Shown: positions 38,855 through 46,649 of the stretch, piece by piece
Numbering within the stretch: position 1 is the first letter of the stretch
Layout of the letters: the number at the start of each line of letters is the position of its first letter
NCBI RefSeq assembly: GCF_003479805.1
Contig: NZ_QUHV01000006.1
Coordinates: 62,001-126,000 of the forward strand
From: Collinsella sp. AF08-23
GTDB taxonomy: Bacteria > Actinomycetota > Coriobacteriia > Coriobacteriales > Coriobacteriaceae
Length of the DNA stretch: 64,000 nucleotides
Direction: 5' to 3'
The notes under the pieces: generated by a model
The model's input: only the letters and a program-made list of their open reading frames with translations
What the model was told of the DNA's origin: nothing
The model's database searches: none
Made by a program: the position numbers and the translations under genes

Positions 38855-39688
38855 TTATGCTCGATTGAGCAAACGTGCGATATGGATGATGAGGTAGGTG
38901 ATCTCCTCATCCCCGATCGAGCGCTCGAGCTTGCCCTCAACGAACGCGCGCACATACTCGGCGACGGAATACGCCTCCGGATAGCTCTCCCTCACCATCT
39001 TCGACAGGGCGCTGGGGACTTGCGTCTGCTCGCCACCCAGCACGCGCTGCACGAAGAAGCGCACATGCACGGCCAAACGCTGATAGTCAAGATCGCCCTC
39101 GCTATATGCGAGATGCGCTTGATACCGAATGATCTGCATGACCTGGTCCATGAGCCTGAGCCCATCGATTCCTTGACGGGACCCAGCACCCTCCTGCTCC
39201 GCGTTGATGAGATGCAAGGCGATCGAAGCGGCCTCGGCGTCGCCGAGCGTCCCCTCGATGCCCTCGAGCTCGTCATCCAACAGCTCGATCGCCTTTTTGC
39301 CCACCTCGAACTCGCGGCGATAGTACTGGCTGATCTCCCAGGTCAGCGAGTTTTTGGGAAGAAGCCCCTTCTGTGCGCGCTCGTGAACATATGCGACGTG
39401 GTCGGTAAGCGCGATGTAGATGGAATCAGCAAGGCGAACCCCAAGTGTGCTCTGAGCATAATCGACAATCTCCCGGGCAAGATCGAAATACCGCTGCGGA
39501 ATCGCGTTAACAAGCTGATACAGCTGACTTTGCTGCTCGACGGACGTGAACACGCGCTCGATCTTGTCCTCGGGAATCTCGCCGCCAAGCTCAACGTAAC
39601 CGATGCCCAGGCCGATGACCACGAACTCGCGGCCCTTTTCATCCCGCGCAACGGCGACGTTGTTGTTGAGCGTCTTGGCGAGCCTCAC
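38855..39688 (-). CDS. licT: BglG/LicT-family transcription antiterminator
   Basis: 277 residues from GTG 39688, chosen because GGGAGGAG lies seven bases upstream and the protein then begins exactly at the RNA-binding domain (MRLAKTLNNNVAVARDEKGR). A longer frame to 39769 would run through the terminator hairpin. The RNA-binding domain (residues 1-55) is followed by two PTS-regulation domains: PRD1 with DHVAYVHERAQKG and PRD2 with HLAYSEGDLDYQRLAVHVRF. Phosphorylation of PRD histidines by the PTS sets its activity. It binds the RNA antiterminator found just upstream and so controls itself, the PTS and the sulfatase. Confidence 0.95.
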   Translation of the reverse strand: MRLAKTLNNNVAVARDEKGREFVVIGLGIGYVELGGEIPEDKIERVFTSVEQQSQLYQLVNAIPQRYFDLAREIVDYAQSTLGVRLADSIYIALTDHVAYVHERAQKGLLPKNSLTWEISQYYRREFEVGKKAIELLDDELEGIEGTLGDAEAASIALHLINAEQEGAGSRQGIDGLRLMDQVMQIIRYQAHLAYSEGDLDYQRLAVHVRFFVQRVLGGEQTQVPSALSKMVRESYPEAYSVAEYVRAFVEGKLERSIGDEEITYLIIHIARLLNRA

Positions 39689-39724
39689 GGCTTCACTCCT
39701 CCCCTGTTCGACATCGTGGTCTGC

Positions 39725-39783
39725 AAAACGAAAAACCCGGGCTGATAGAACCATCCCCCATGGGATCATTCTATCAACCCGGG
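39725..39783 (-). terminator. Regulated terminator in the licT leader
   Basis: On the minus strand CCCGGGTTGATAGAA pairs with TTCTATCAGCCCGGG around a partly paired loop (stem 39736-39783), followed by TTTTTCGTTTT. It lies 37 bases before the licT start codon. Its upstream arm overlaps the RNA antiterminator, so only one of the two structures can form. Confidence 0.88.
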
Positions 39784-39812
39784 TCCTGCCTGTTGTTCAC
39801 AGTTACACGCCC
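39781..39812 (-). promoter_or_regulatory. RNA antiterminator (RAT) for LicT
   Basis: The minus-strand sequence begins GGGCGTGTAACTG and ends CAACAGGCAGGACCC. It matches the RAT consensus of the BglG/SacY/LicT family (compare GGTTTGTTACTG...CAGGCAAGACC), including the ACTG and CAGGCA asymmetric loops. It overlaps the 5' arm of the following terminator (GGACCCGGG), the hallmark of this control. Confidence 0.88.
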
Positions 39813-39942
39813 TGTTGACGCACGATATACGATTGAATGGTTCTTTTGTACACCTTTTTCCTGATGGTTTGCAAGCGCATCAGATTGCATTGCTGCAAGC
39901 GGTTGCTGCAGACCGGCGAACGGCAAAACGGGGCTTCGATGC

Positions 39943-39980
39943 AAAACCGGGTTGATGACCTTATAAAGGCATCAACCCGG
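39943..39980 (-). terminator. Terminator after the PTS-sulfatase operon
   Basis: CCGGGTTGATG and CATCAACCCGG form an 11-pair stem with further CCTT/AAGG pairing, followed on the minus strand by TTTTGC. It lies 25 bases after the EIIB stop. Its stem sequence is similar to the licT leader terminator, which may reflect duplication. Confidence 0.85.
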
Positions 39981-40005
39981 GCAAGATCAATCGCCGCGTT
40001 TGCCG

Positions 40006-40308
40006 CTAGTCCCCAAGAACCTCGCGGACATGCTCAATGACGCCGGCGCCGTTCATGGTGCCGTACATGACCGTATCGATCGCCTCGACGGGCTTGTCGG
40101 GGAACAGCCCCTTGACGCGGTCGACCTCGAAGCGAACCTGCGGACCGAGTAGGATGAAATCCGCATCACCTCCGAGCTTCGCCGCCTCGGAGACGGCATG
40201 TGCGGCTATCTCGACCTCATAGCCCTGGTCGGCGGCCACCGCCTTCATCCGCTCAACCAGCATGCTCGTGGACATGCCTGCGGCACAGAACAACATGATG
40301 TTACGCAT
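40006..40308 (-). CDS. PTS lactose/cellobiose-type EIIB
   Basis: 100 residues. Transfers phosphate from EIIA to the incoming sugar through C8 in MLFCAAGMSTSMLVERMK, the P-loop typical of cellobiose/chitobiose EIIB. The rest of the small alpha/beta domain (ADFILLGPQVRFEVDRVKGL, VEAIDTVMYGTMNGAGVIEH) is complete. The start codon overlaps the end of the EIIA gene by eight bases, and GAGG precedes it. It is the last gene of the operon IIC-sulfatase-IIA-IIB. Confidence 0.94.
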   Translation of the reverse strand: MRNIMLFCAAGMSTSMLVERMKAVAADQGYEVEIAAHAVSEAAKLGGDADFILLGPQVRFEVDRVKGLFPDKPVEAIDTVMYGTMNGAGVIEHVREVLGD

Positions 40309-40633
40309 GGATACAATCCTCCATCTTCTTGTACACGTTCACGATTTTACGGGCGAGGATCCCGAATGACTCGGCGCTCATGAGCTGGTCCTCAGCATGC
40401 ATGAGGATGAGTGCGAACTCGCTCGACTCACCCGCAGCCTCTTTCTGAATCAGCCCGAAGTGAGCGTCATGCCCGGAGCGGAACTGCTCCTTGCCCTCCT
40501 CGATCAGCTTCTCGGCGCCCTCGAAATCACCCTGCTCGGCGCAGTCGATCGCCTGGATGTAGCAGGAGCGCGCGGCGCCGACGCTCGCGATGATCTGGAA
40601 GCTGACCAGCTGCACCTCTTCGGATACGGCCAT
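40301..40633 (-). CDS. PTS lactose/cellobiose-type EIIA
   Basis: 110 residues. A small all-helical protein carrying phosphate on H79 in LILMHAEDQLMSAESFGILA. The N-terminal helix (QLVSFQIIASVGAARSCYIQ) and central helices match lactose/chitobiose EIIA. Eight bases separate it from the sulfatase stop, GGGGGA precedes the ATG, and it overlaps EIIB. Together with IIB and the IIC at 42139 it makes a complete three-part transporter. Confidence 0.94.
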   Translation of the reverse strand: MAVSEEVQLVSFQIIASVGAARSCYIQAIDCAEQGDFEGAEKLIEEGKEQFRSGHDAHFGLIQKEAAGESSEFALILMHAEDQLMSAESFGILARKIVNVYKKMEDCIHA

Positions 40634-40641
40634 TGGTCCCC

Positions 40642-42132
40642 CTAACGCTTGTCGAACTTGGGCGGCACGTAATCGGCCGTCTCCATGTAGAACCTGAGCA
40701 GCCTGTCTCGGAGCTGCGCGGCGGATTGGGCGTACGCCGGGTCATCGACCAGGTTGACGAGCTCCATGGGATCCGCCTCAAGGTCGTAGAGCTGATCGCC
40801 CTCGTACAGACGCATGACGTACTTGAGGTTGCCCATGCGCACCATCGCGCCCTTGGTGTGGGCCGAGCCCTCCTCGTGCTGCGCGGAGATGCGCGGCCAG
40901 TACGGGGACTCGGGCCCGTGCTCGGGCTCCATCGCCTGCCATTCGCCGTGGATGCGGCCGCCCTCGCAGAACACCGCGTCATGCGGCGTGTCCTCACCGG
41001 AGATCGCCCCCATCAGGGAGCTGCCGAACTGCACGTACCCCAGATCCACGCCGGCGATCTCCGCGACCGTCGCGGGAAGGTCGATCAGGCCGACGACGCC
41101 GTGGCGCACGCCCGGCTCCACCGGCACCGACGCTGCGGGCTTGACCACGAGGGGCACGTTCGTCAGGGGGTCCTCAAAGGAGTTCTGGCACTTCTCCGCG
41201 ATGCCGTAGTCTCCCGTCAAGTCGCCATGGTCGCTGAACGCGAAGACGTTCGTGTCGTCGTACAGCCCGCGCTCGCGCAGCTTGTCGAGCACGAGGCCGA
41301 GCATGTGATCCCAGCGCGCCACCATGCCGAGATACACTGCGCGCATCTCGTCGTACTGGGGCTCACCCCAGCCCTTCATGTCCTGACGCTCGCGGATGGC
41401 GTTCAGGATGCCTGCCTTGCCCTCCAGCGTCTCCACATTGGGGCGACGCGGCGGAAGGGCCGTACGATCGACAAGCGAATACCATGGCTCCTCACAACCG
41501 TACGGGGGATGCGGGAACGACAGCGTGCAGTAGATGAAGAAGGGCTTTTCCTGCTTCTCGGGGTCGATGGAGTCCAAGAACGCCAGGGCGGCATTCACGC
41601 AGTTCCAGTCGAAGTCGCTATTGAGCGAACCCTCGGGGTACTTCCCCTGGAAGAAGGAGTACTTGAGATCGTGCCCCTCGAAGACCTCGGGCACCTCGGG
41701 CGTGGGGAAGTTCTTCCCGCCGAAGTTCATCTTGAGACCCTCGACGCCCACCTTGTCGACGAGATCGGTTCCATCGAAGAAATGGTCGCAATACGCCTCC
41801 TTGCTCCATGAGCCCGGGATGAAGTCGTTGCGACCGATCCACACGACCTCATACCCGGCCTCCTTCATGGTCTTGAGGATATTGGGATCCTCGCGATGCA
41901 TCATGAAGTGCATCGTGCGGTGACCAAGCGTGTGGGGGTACAGGCCGGTCAAGAAGCTGCAGCGGCTCGGAACGCAAACGGGATTCTGGCAGTACGCGTC
42001 CGCGAAGGACACGCCCTCCTCCGCCATGGCGTCGAGGTTGGGGGTGCTCGCCGCCGGATTGCCCAGATGGGCCATTGAGTCCGCGCGCATCTGGTCCGCG
42101 ACGAACCACACGATGTTGGAGCGATTGTCCAT
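40642..42132 (-). CDS. Cytoplasmic type I sulfatase (Cys-type) within a PTS operon
   Basis: 496 residues. The formylglycine precursor is C53 in NPVCVPSRCSFLTGLYPHTL (C-x-P-S-R, full sulfatase signature 1). Metal ligands appear in FVADQMRADS near the start and FSDHGDLTGDYGIAEKC later. There is no signal peptide. The gene is set between EIIC (six bases upstream) and EIIA (eight bases downstream), so its substrate is almost certainly the sugar phosphate delivered by this PTS. Maturation should depend on the radical SAM enzyme at 44502. It is distinct in sequence from the sulfatase at 35378. Confidence 0.93.
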   Translation of the reverse strand: MDNRSNIVWFVADQMRADSMAHLGNPAASTPNLDAMAEEGVSFADAYCQNPVCVPSRCSFLTGLYPHTLGHRTMHFMMHREDPNILKTMKEAGYEVVWIGRNDFIPGSWSKEAYCDHFFDGTDLVDKVGVEGLKMNFGGKNFPTPEVPEVFEGHDLKYSFFQGKYPEGSLNSDFDWNCVNAALAFLDSIDPEKQEKPFFIYCTLSFPHPPYGCEEPWYSLVDRTALPPRRPNVETLEGKAGILNAIRERQDMKGWGEPQYDEMRAVYLGMVARWDHMLGLVLDKLRERGLYDDTNVFAFSDHGDLTGDYGIAEKCQNSFEDPLTNVPLVVKPAASVPVEPGVRHGVVGLIDLPATVAEIAGVDLGYVQFGSSLMGAISGEDTPHDAVFCEGGRIHGEWQAMEPEHGPESPYWPRISAQHEEGSAHTKGAMVRMGNLKYVMRLYEGDQLYDLEADPMELVNLVDDPAYAQSAAQLRDRLLRFYMETADYVPPKFDKR

Positions 42133-42138
42133 CAGCGC

Positions 42139-43437
42139 TTACGCCTCCTTGGCGGCTGCCTGCTCGTCGGCATATGCCTGCTTGTCGAGCATCTTGAAGA
42201 ACGGGAAATAGATGGCGAACTGGAGGGCGACGAGAACCGCCTGCCAGATCATTGCCCGCCAACCGCCCGTAAGGAATCCGGACAGGAGCACAGGGGTACC
42301 GGTCTGCAGCTGCATTCCATTCAGAACGGGAACGAGCCCGATGGAAGTCACCGCGTAGGAAAGAACGAAGCTCAGGAGAGGCGTCAGGATCATGGGAATG
42401 AACATCATGACGTTGAGCATGAGGGGCATACCGAAGACGACGGGCTCGGAAACTCCGCAGAGCGCCGGGGCGATTGCCATCTTACCGAGGGACTTGTAGC
42501 GCTCGCTCTTGGCCACGAAGAGCATGCACAGAACAAGGCCGATGATGCCGCCGGACCCGCCGAGCTGGACGAAGGTGAACCACCACGTGTTGGTGAGGAT
42601 GTTGGGCAGGGCCGCGGCGCCCGCTGCAAACGCATCGAGGTTCTCGAGGGCGGCGGGCATGTACAGCATGGTGATGAAAGGCATCGTGACCATACCGCCA
42701 TGGATGCCGAAGAACCACAGCAGATTGCACAGAAGGACCAGGAGGCCGAAGGTGAGCGGGCTCTCGCTCAACGAGGCGAGCGGGGCCTTGAGCAAGCCAT
42801 AGATCATTCCGTCAAAGGAACCAAAGGGGGTCAGGGCGCAGAGCTGGCGGACGATGACAAACAGGATGGTGATGCACAGCACGGGGATGATGCCGGCGAA
42901 ACCCTTGGAAACGAACGGAGGGACGCCATCGGGCATCTTGATGGTGATGTTCCTCTTAATGAAGACCGCGTAGATGGCGGGAACGACGATACCGAGGATC
43001 ATCGCGGAGAACAAGCCGGCAGACCCAAAGTAAGTCATGTCGATCATGTTGGCGACCGCGGTGCCGTCGGCAGCAATGCCGGAAGGAATGAGCAGCAGGA
43101 ACACGAACAGCGAGGCTATTCCGATAATGGAAGACTGACCCTCGCAGTCAAGCTGCTCGGCCATGCATTTGCCTATGGCGAATGCGGCATACAGGGACAG
43201 CATGTTCGTCGTATACGTGGTCACATACGAGAACACCGTCTTGAGGCCATTCGCGGTGATGAACTCCTGATAGGGCGTAATGCTCAAGCCGGCGAGCAGC
43301 GACGCGATGGCGCCGACCATGATGATGGGCAGCAGCATGCCGAAACCGCCCGAAATGGCCTTCAAGACCTTGTTGTTGGAGAGCTTAGTCGCAAACGGGA
43401 CGAGCGTCTTCTCCATCAGAGCTTGGAACTTCTCCAT
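42139..43437 (-). CDS. PTS lactose/cellobiose-type EIIC
   Basis: 432 residues from ATG 43437 (GAGGGAAGAG upstream). The membrane channel of a cellobiose/chitobiose-type PTS, with about ten membrane segments. Family signatures include the WFFGIHGGMVTMPF stretch and APALCGVSEPVVFGMPLMLN. It begins the operon IIC-sulfatase-IIA-IIB. Three of five repeated GGATAnnTnTCC sites lie within 135 bases upstream, next to the rpiR gene, suggesting direct control by that regulator. Confidence 0.94.
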   Translation of the reverse strand: MEKFQALMEKTLVPFATKLSNNKVLKAISGGFGMLLPIIMVGAIASLLAGLSITPYQEFITANGLKTVFSYVTTYTTNMLSLYAAFAIGKCMAEQLDCEGQSSIIGIASLFVFLLLIPSGIAADGTAVANMIDMTYFGSAGLFSAMILGIVVPAIYAVFIKRNITIKMPDGVPPFVSKGFAGIIPVLCITILFVIVRQLCALTPFGSFDGMIYGLLKAPLASLSESPLTFGLLVLLCNLLWFFGIHGGMVTMPFITMLYMPAALENLDAFAAGAAALPNILTNTWWFTFVQLGGSGGIIGLVLCMLFVAKSERYKSLGKMAIAPALCGVSEPVVFGMPLMLNVMMFIPMILTPLLSFVLSYAVTSIGLVPVLNGMQLQTGTPVLLSGFLTGGWRAMIWQAVLVALQFAIYFPFFKMLDKQAYADEQAAAKEA

Positions 43438-43518
43438 CTCTTCCCTCTTCTCTCGGTGCAGAAACACGGGAGCGATTCGGGCCCGGAACCGCTCTTCATC
43501 TTATAGAGTAGTCGATTT

Positions 43519-43570
43519 GGATATATGTCCGTTCTCTATTGGATATTTGTCCGTGAGTGGATAGTTTTCC
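43519..43570. promoter_or_regulatory. Three candidate RpiR operators upstream of the PTS-sulfatase operon
   Basis: GGATATATGTCC (43519-43530), GGATATTTGTCC (43541-43552) and GGATAGTTTTCC (43559-43570) share the imperfect dyad GGATAnnTnTCC. Two further copies lie at 43590-43601 and 44403-44414. The starts of the first two are 22 bases apart, about two helical turns. The sites cover the region where the EIIC promoter must be. Confidence 0.7.
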
Positions 43571-43574
43571 ACGA

Positions 43575-43616
43575 TGAACGGCATGCTATGGATAGTTATC
43601 CATTTCATGCCGTTCA
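43575..43616 (-). terminator. Hairpin after rpiR containing a fourth candidate operator
   Basis: TGAACGGCATG and CATGCCGTTCA form a perfect 11-pair stem three bases after the rpiR stop. The loop contains GGATAGTTATCC (43590-43601), a fifth-site-family member embedded in the dyad ATGGATAGTTATCCAT. It could act both as terminator (no long T run) and operator. Confidence 0.6.
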
Positions 43617-43618
43617 CA

Positions 43619-44386
43619 CTAGGAGAAATTTCGAGAGATGTTCAACAGGAGCATCTCTATGAACATGTAAACGATTACCTGGTCTTCGTAGAAGTTTATC
43701 GAGTCATCATGGCTGATCCAGGGAAGCACATATACCTCGGAAGCGTGCGGAACGAGGCTCGACCTGCCGTCCATGGTCACCAGATGCACATCGACCCCGC
43801 GCTCGCGCATCACATCCATATCCTCGCCATACATGCAATTACCTCGACCCTGCATGCTCAAGACGATGCAAACGTCTCCGCTCTCTAATATCGCTGCATC
43901 ATCGGACATGACGATGGCGTCATCAGTCGGTTTATTGAAAATACCGAGTCTCGTCAGACGATGAGAAAGCTGCATCGCGCTCTGAAACGTCCTGTTCGAC
44001 CCCCAAATTACAAGCCGCCTGGCCTGAACGATCGCCTCGGCGAGGGCGTCGAATTGCTCCTTGGAGACACACTGGGGAATCAGATGCATATATCGAGCAT
44101 ACGTGTCGACGAGCCTATTCGAATCGTCGTGATCCGCTTCCACAGAGGGGCTCTCAGCTGCCATCATGGCCCGGTTGAAGGAGAAGCGGAATTCGGCGAA
44201 CCCATCATATCCGAGCTTTTGGCACATGCGGATAATCGCGGAGTTGGATGAACCGGTGAGCTTTGCCAGGTTGGTGATGCTGCTGCCCAACATGATATTC
44301 GGGTCGTTCAGGATCCGCTCGGCGGCCTTCAATTCTGATTTGGTGAGTGTAGGCAGAGCTCGACGCAGTTCATCAATGGGATTCAT
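43619..44386 (-). CDS. RpiR/MurR-family transcriptional regulator
   Basis: 255 residues from ATG 44386 (GAGGAG five bases upstream). An N-terminal HTH_6 domain (ALPTLTKSELKAAERILNDP, GSSNSAIIRMCQKLGYDGFA) is followed by a SIS sugar-phosphate binding domain at about 105-235 (RRLVIWGSNRTFQSAMQLSH, SGDVCIVLSMQGRGN). Members sense phosphosugars, so the effector could be the PTS product or its desulfated form. It lies between the PTS-sulfatase operon and the divergent sulfatase maturase, with candidate operators on both sides. Confidence 0.93.
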   Translation of the reverse strand: MNPIDELRRALPTLTKSELKAAERILNDPNIMLGSSITNLAKLTGSSNSAIIRMCQKLGYDGFAEFRFSFNRAMMAAESPSVEADHDDSNRLVDTYARYMHLIPQCVSKEQFDALAEAIVQARRLVIWGSNRTFQSAMQLSHRLTRLGIFNKPTDDAIVMSDDAAILESGDVCIVLSMQGRGNCMYGEDMDVMRERGVDVHLVTMDGRSSLVPHASEVYVLPWISHDDSINFYEDQVIVYMFIEMLLLNISRNFS

Positions 44387-44402
44387 GGCCACTCCTCAAA
44401 TT

Positions 44403-44414
44403 GGATATCTCTCC
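44403..44414. promoter_or_regulatory. Candidate RpiR operator between rpiR and the sulfatase maturase
   Basis: GGATATCTCTCC lies in the wider dyad TTGGATATCTCTCCAA, 17 bases upstream of the rpiR start and 88 bases upstream of the maturase start. It matches the four sites upstream of the PTS operon. Position suggests autoregulation and joint control of the divergent maturase. Confidence 0.65.
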
Positions 44415-44501
44415 AAATAGTGTACCGCGCCCGAAGCCCTCGAAGCTCAAATCAACATGGTAGACTCCTCATCAGACCACAACGACCCGCTGCGAGGACC
44501 C

Positions 44502-45590
44502 ATGAAGCACATCTCGTTTCTCATCAAACCCGCCAGCTCGACGTGCAACATGCGCTGCCGCTATTGCTTCTACGCGGATGTCGCAGAGCACCGCGAGACG
44601 GCGAACCACGGCGTCATGGAGGCCCCATGCGCCGAGGCCATCATCGATGCTGCATTCGCGCTCGGCCCCGACACCGAGGTGACCTTTGCCTTCCAGGGTG
44701 GCGAACCCACCTGCGCGGGGCTCGAGTTCTTCCGCTCGTTCTGCGCGCACGTCGATGAGGCTCGCGAGCGCCAGACGGTCCACTACGCCATCCAGACCAA
44801 CGGTTACGTCATCGACGACACCTGGGCCGAGTTCCTCGCCGAGCACGACTTCCTCGTGGGCGTCTCCATCGACGGCTATCCCGAGATGCACGACTGGCTG
44901 CGACCCGATGCGCGCGGCGTGGGCACCATGGGCCGCGTGCTGGATGCTATATCGGCGCTGAGGCGGGCAGGCGCGGAATTCAACATCCTCACCGTCCTCA
45001 CCGACCAGCTCGCCCATCACCCCCAAAAGCTCTACCGCTTCTACAAACAGCACAAGTTCGGCTTCGTCCAACTCATCCCCTGCCTGCCGGGACTCGATGA
45101 GACGAACGACGAGTACTCGCTGGAGCCCGAGAGCTTCGCGAGCTTCTACAAAACGTTCTTCCGCATGTGGCTCGAGGACTTCAAGCGCGGCGACCGCATG
45201 AGCGTGACGCTCTTCGACAACGTGATACCCCTGTTCGCAGGCGTTCGGCCCCAGCAGTGCGGCACGCTCGGGGCATGCGCACCGCAGTTCGTGGTCGAGG
45301 GCAACGGAGATGTGTACCCCTGCGACTTCTACGTGCTCGACCGATATTGCCTGGGCAACATCCGCGAAAACTCACTGGAGGACATGGCCACCTGCGACGC
45401 GCTCCGCACGTTCATCGCCGAACCCAGGCGCGATTGCACCCTGTGCGCGGACTGCCCCTTCGAGCGCATCTGCCACAAGAACTGCAAGCGCCTCAATACC
45501 TGCTACTATCGCGAGGACTATTGCGGATACCGCGACTTCCTCGAATACGCCGCCCCCGACATGATCGCGATTGCGCGCACGTTGCGCTAA
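44502..45590 (+). CDS. Anaerobic sulfatase-maturating enzyme (radical SAM, SPASM)
   Basis: 362 residues from ATG 44502 (GAGG five bases upstream; an earlier ATG at 44457 adds 15 unlike residues). Oxidises the Cys (or Ser) of the sulfatase motif to formylglycine without oxygen. The radical SAM cluster ligands are C15, C19 and C22 in SSTCNMRCRYCFYADVA. FQGGEPTCAGLEFF follows. The C-terminal SPASM domain provides two further 4Fe-4S clusters (CGTLGACAPQFVVEGNGDVY, CTLCADCPFERICHKNCKRL, CYYREDYCGYRDF). Both sulfatases in the window are Cys-type, so they are its evident substrates. Confidence 0.95.
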   Translation: MKHISFLIKPASSTCNMRCRYCFYADVAEHRETANHGVMEAPCAEAIIDAAFALGPDTEVTFAFQGGEPTCAGLEFFRSFCAHVDEARERQTVHYAIQTNGYVIDDTWAEFLAEHDFLVGVSIDGYPEMHDWLRPDARGVGTMGRVLDAISALRRAGAEFNILTVLTDQLAHHPQKLYRFYKQHKFGFVQLIPCLPGLDETNDEYSLEPESFASFYKTFFRMWLEDFKRGDRMSVTLFDNVIPLFAGVRPQQCGTLGACAPQFVVEGNGDVYPCDFYVLDRYCLGNIRENSLEDMATCDALRTFIAEPRRDCTLCADCPFERICHKNCKRLNTCYYREDYCGYRDFLEYAAPDMIAIARTLR

Positions 45591-45638
45591 AACGCTTCCA
45601 AGGGTTCGAGCACCCCACCTGTCGCCCGAACCCCAAAG

Positions 45639-45668
45639 CGGGCCCTTCCCCGTGTGGAGAGGGGCCCG
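45639..45668 (+). terminator. Hairpin between the convergent maturase and TauE genes
   Basis: CGGGCCC and GGGCCCG with inner CTTCCCC/GGAGAGG pairing form a stem, followed by TCTCTTC on the plus strand. It lies about 50 bases after the maturase stop and probably serves both convergent genes. Confidence 0.65.
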
Positions 45669-45701
45669 TCTCTTCAGTGCGAGGCGATGGTGCCGAGCGA
45701 T

Positions 45702-46502
45702 TTATGCCAGCACGGTGTACTTCGCGATGTTGTAGACATTGATAAGGATGATAACGACCATGAGGCCGATGAACAGTTTGTCAACTCGCTCGGAATCGAT
45801 GCGCTTGTTCATAGCACGACCGGCGACGCCGCCCAAAATGCCACAGGCAACCATGCCCGCAATCAACGCAATGCTAATGCTCGCAAGATCCATCGTGAGG
45901 ATGCTGCGAACAGTGCTCGCAGCCTGTGAGAACAGGATGATATACAGGGAGTTCTGCGCGGCCTCCTTGGTTTCCATGCTGAAGAAATAATAAAGGACGA
46001 CGAGGTTGATGGGACCGCCGCCGATACCGAGGAAGCTCGACATGATGCCGAGGAACAGGCCGATGACCGCGCACGCAAGGGCCCCGCTGACCCGCTTGGT
46101 GGCGATCTTCTCCTTATTGACGGTGTAGACGAGGGTTCCGATGGTGATGACCATGAGCACCGCGGCCTGCACCGCGCCGGCGGTGTTGGGCGTGTCGAAC
46201 AGGCCCTCGACCATGCTGAAGAGATCCTTGCCCACCAGGCCGCCCACTGCCGCGCCGATGGCAAGCGGCGTGGCGGTCTTGAAGTCGATCTGCGAGGCAC
46301 CGGAGACGCGGGAGCGCAGGACCGAGTAGGCGGTCATGGACAGGACCGTGCATCCCGAGAGGAAATTGATGGTCGAAACAGGGAACACCCCGAGTGCGTC
46401 GAGCACGGGCTTGATGATGACCCCGCCGCCGATGCCGCAGATCGCGCCGATGATCGACGAGAAGAAGCAGACAGCGAACACTGCTGCGTAGATGATTGCC
46501 AT
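45702..46502 (-). CDS. TauE/SafE-family anion exporter
   Basis: 266 residues from ATG 46502 (GGAGG upstream). An integral membrane protein with about eight segments. The duplicated TauE/SafE signature is visible in SSIIGAICGIGGGVIIKPVL and GIMSSFLGIGGGPINLVVLY. Family members export sulfite, sulfonates or other small anions. Next to two sulfatases and their maturase, removal of the sulfate released in the cytoplasm is a reasonable role, but this is inference from position. It is convergent with the maturase. Confidence 0.9.
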   Translation of the reverse strand: MAIIYAAVFAVCFFSSIIGAICGIGGGVIIKPVLDALGVFPVSTINFLSGCTVLSMTAYSVLRSRVSGASQIDFKTATPLAIGAAVGGLVGKDLFSMVEGLFDTPNTAGAVQAAVLMVITIGTLVYTVNKEKIATKRVSGALACAVIGLFLGIMSSFLGIGGGPINLVVLYYFFSMETKEAAQNSLYIILFSQAASTVRSILTMDLASISIALIAGMVACGILGGVAGRAMNKRIDSERVDKLFIGLMVVIILINVYNIAKYTVLA

Positions 46503-46649
46503 CGATTGCCTCCGAACATATATACACACATTTCGAACATTATCGAACACATCGACAGATGATACCACTCATCGCACGAGGCGTGTCGGAATTCGCCGCG
46601 CGGCGGCCACGATGCAACGCGCAAGCCGCCGCGCGGAGAATCGGATGGC

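Noticed and set aside
39689..39769. Longer LicT protein starting at 39769
   Set aside because: The extra codons cover the leader terminator hairpin, and the RNA-binding domain starts exactly at GTG 39688 with a strong ribosome site.
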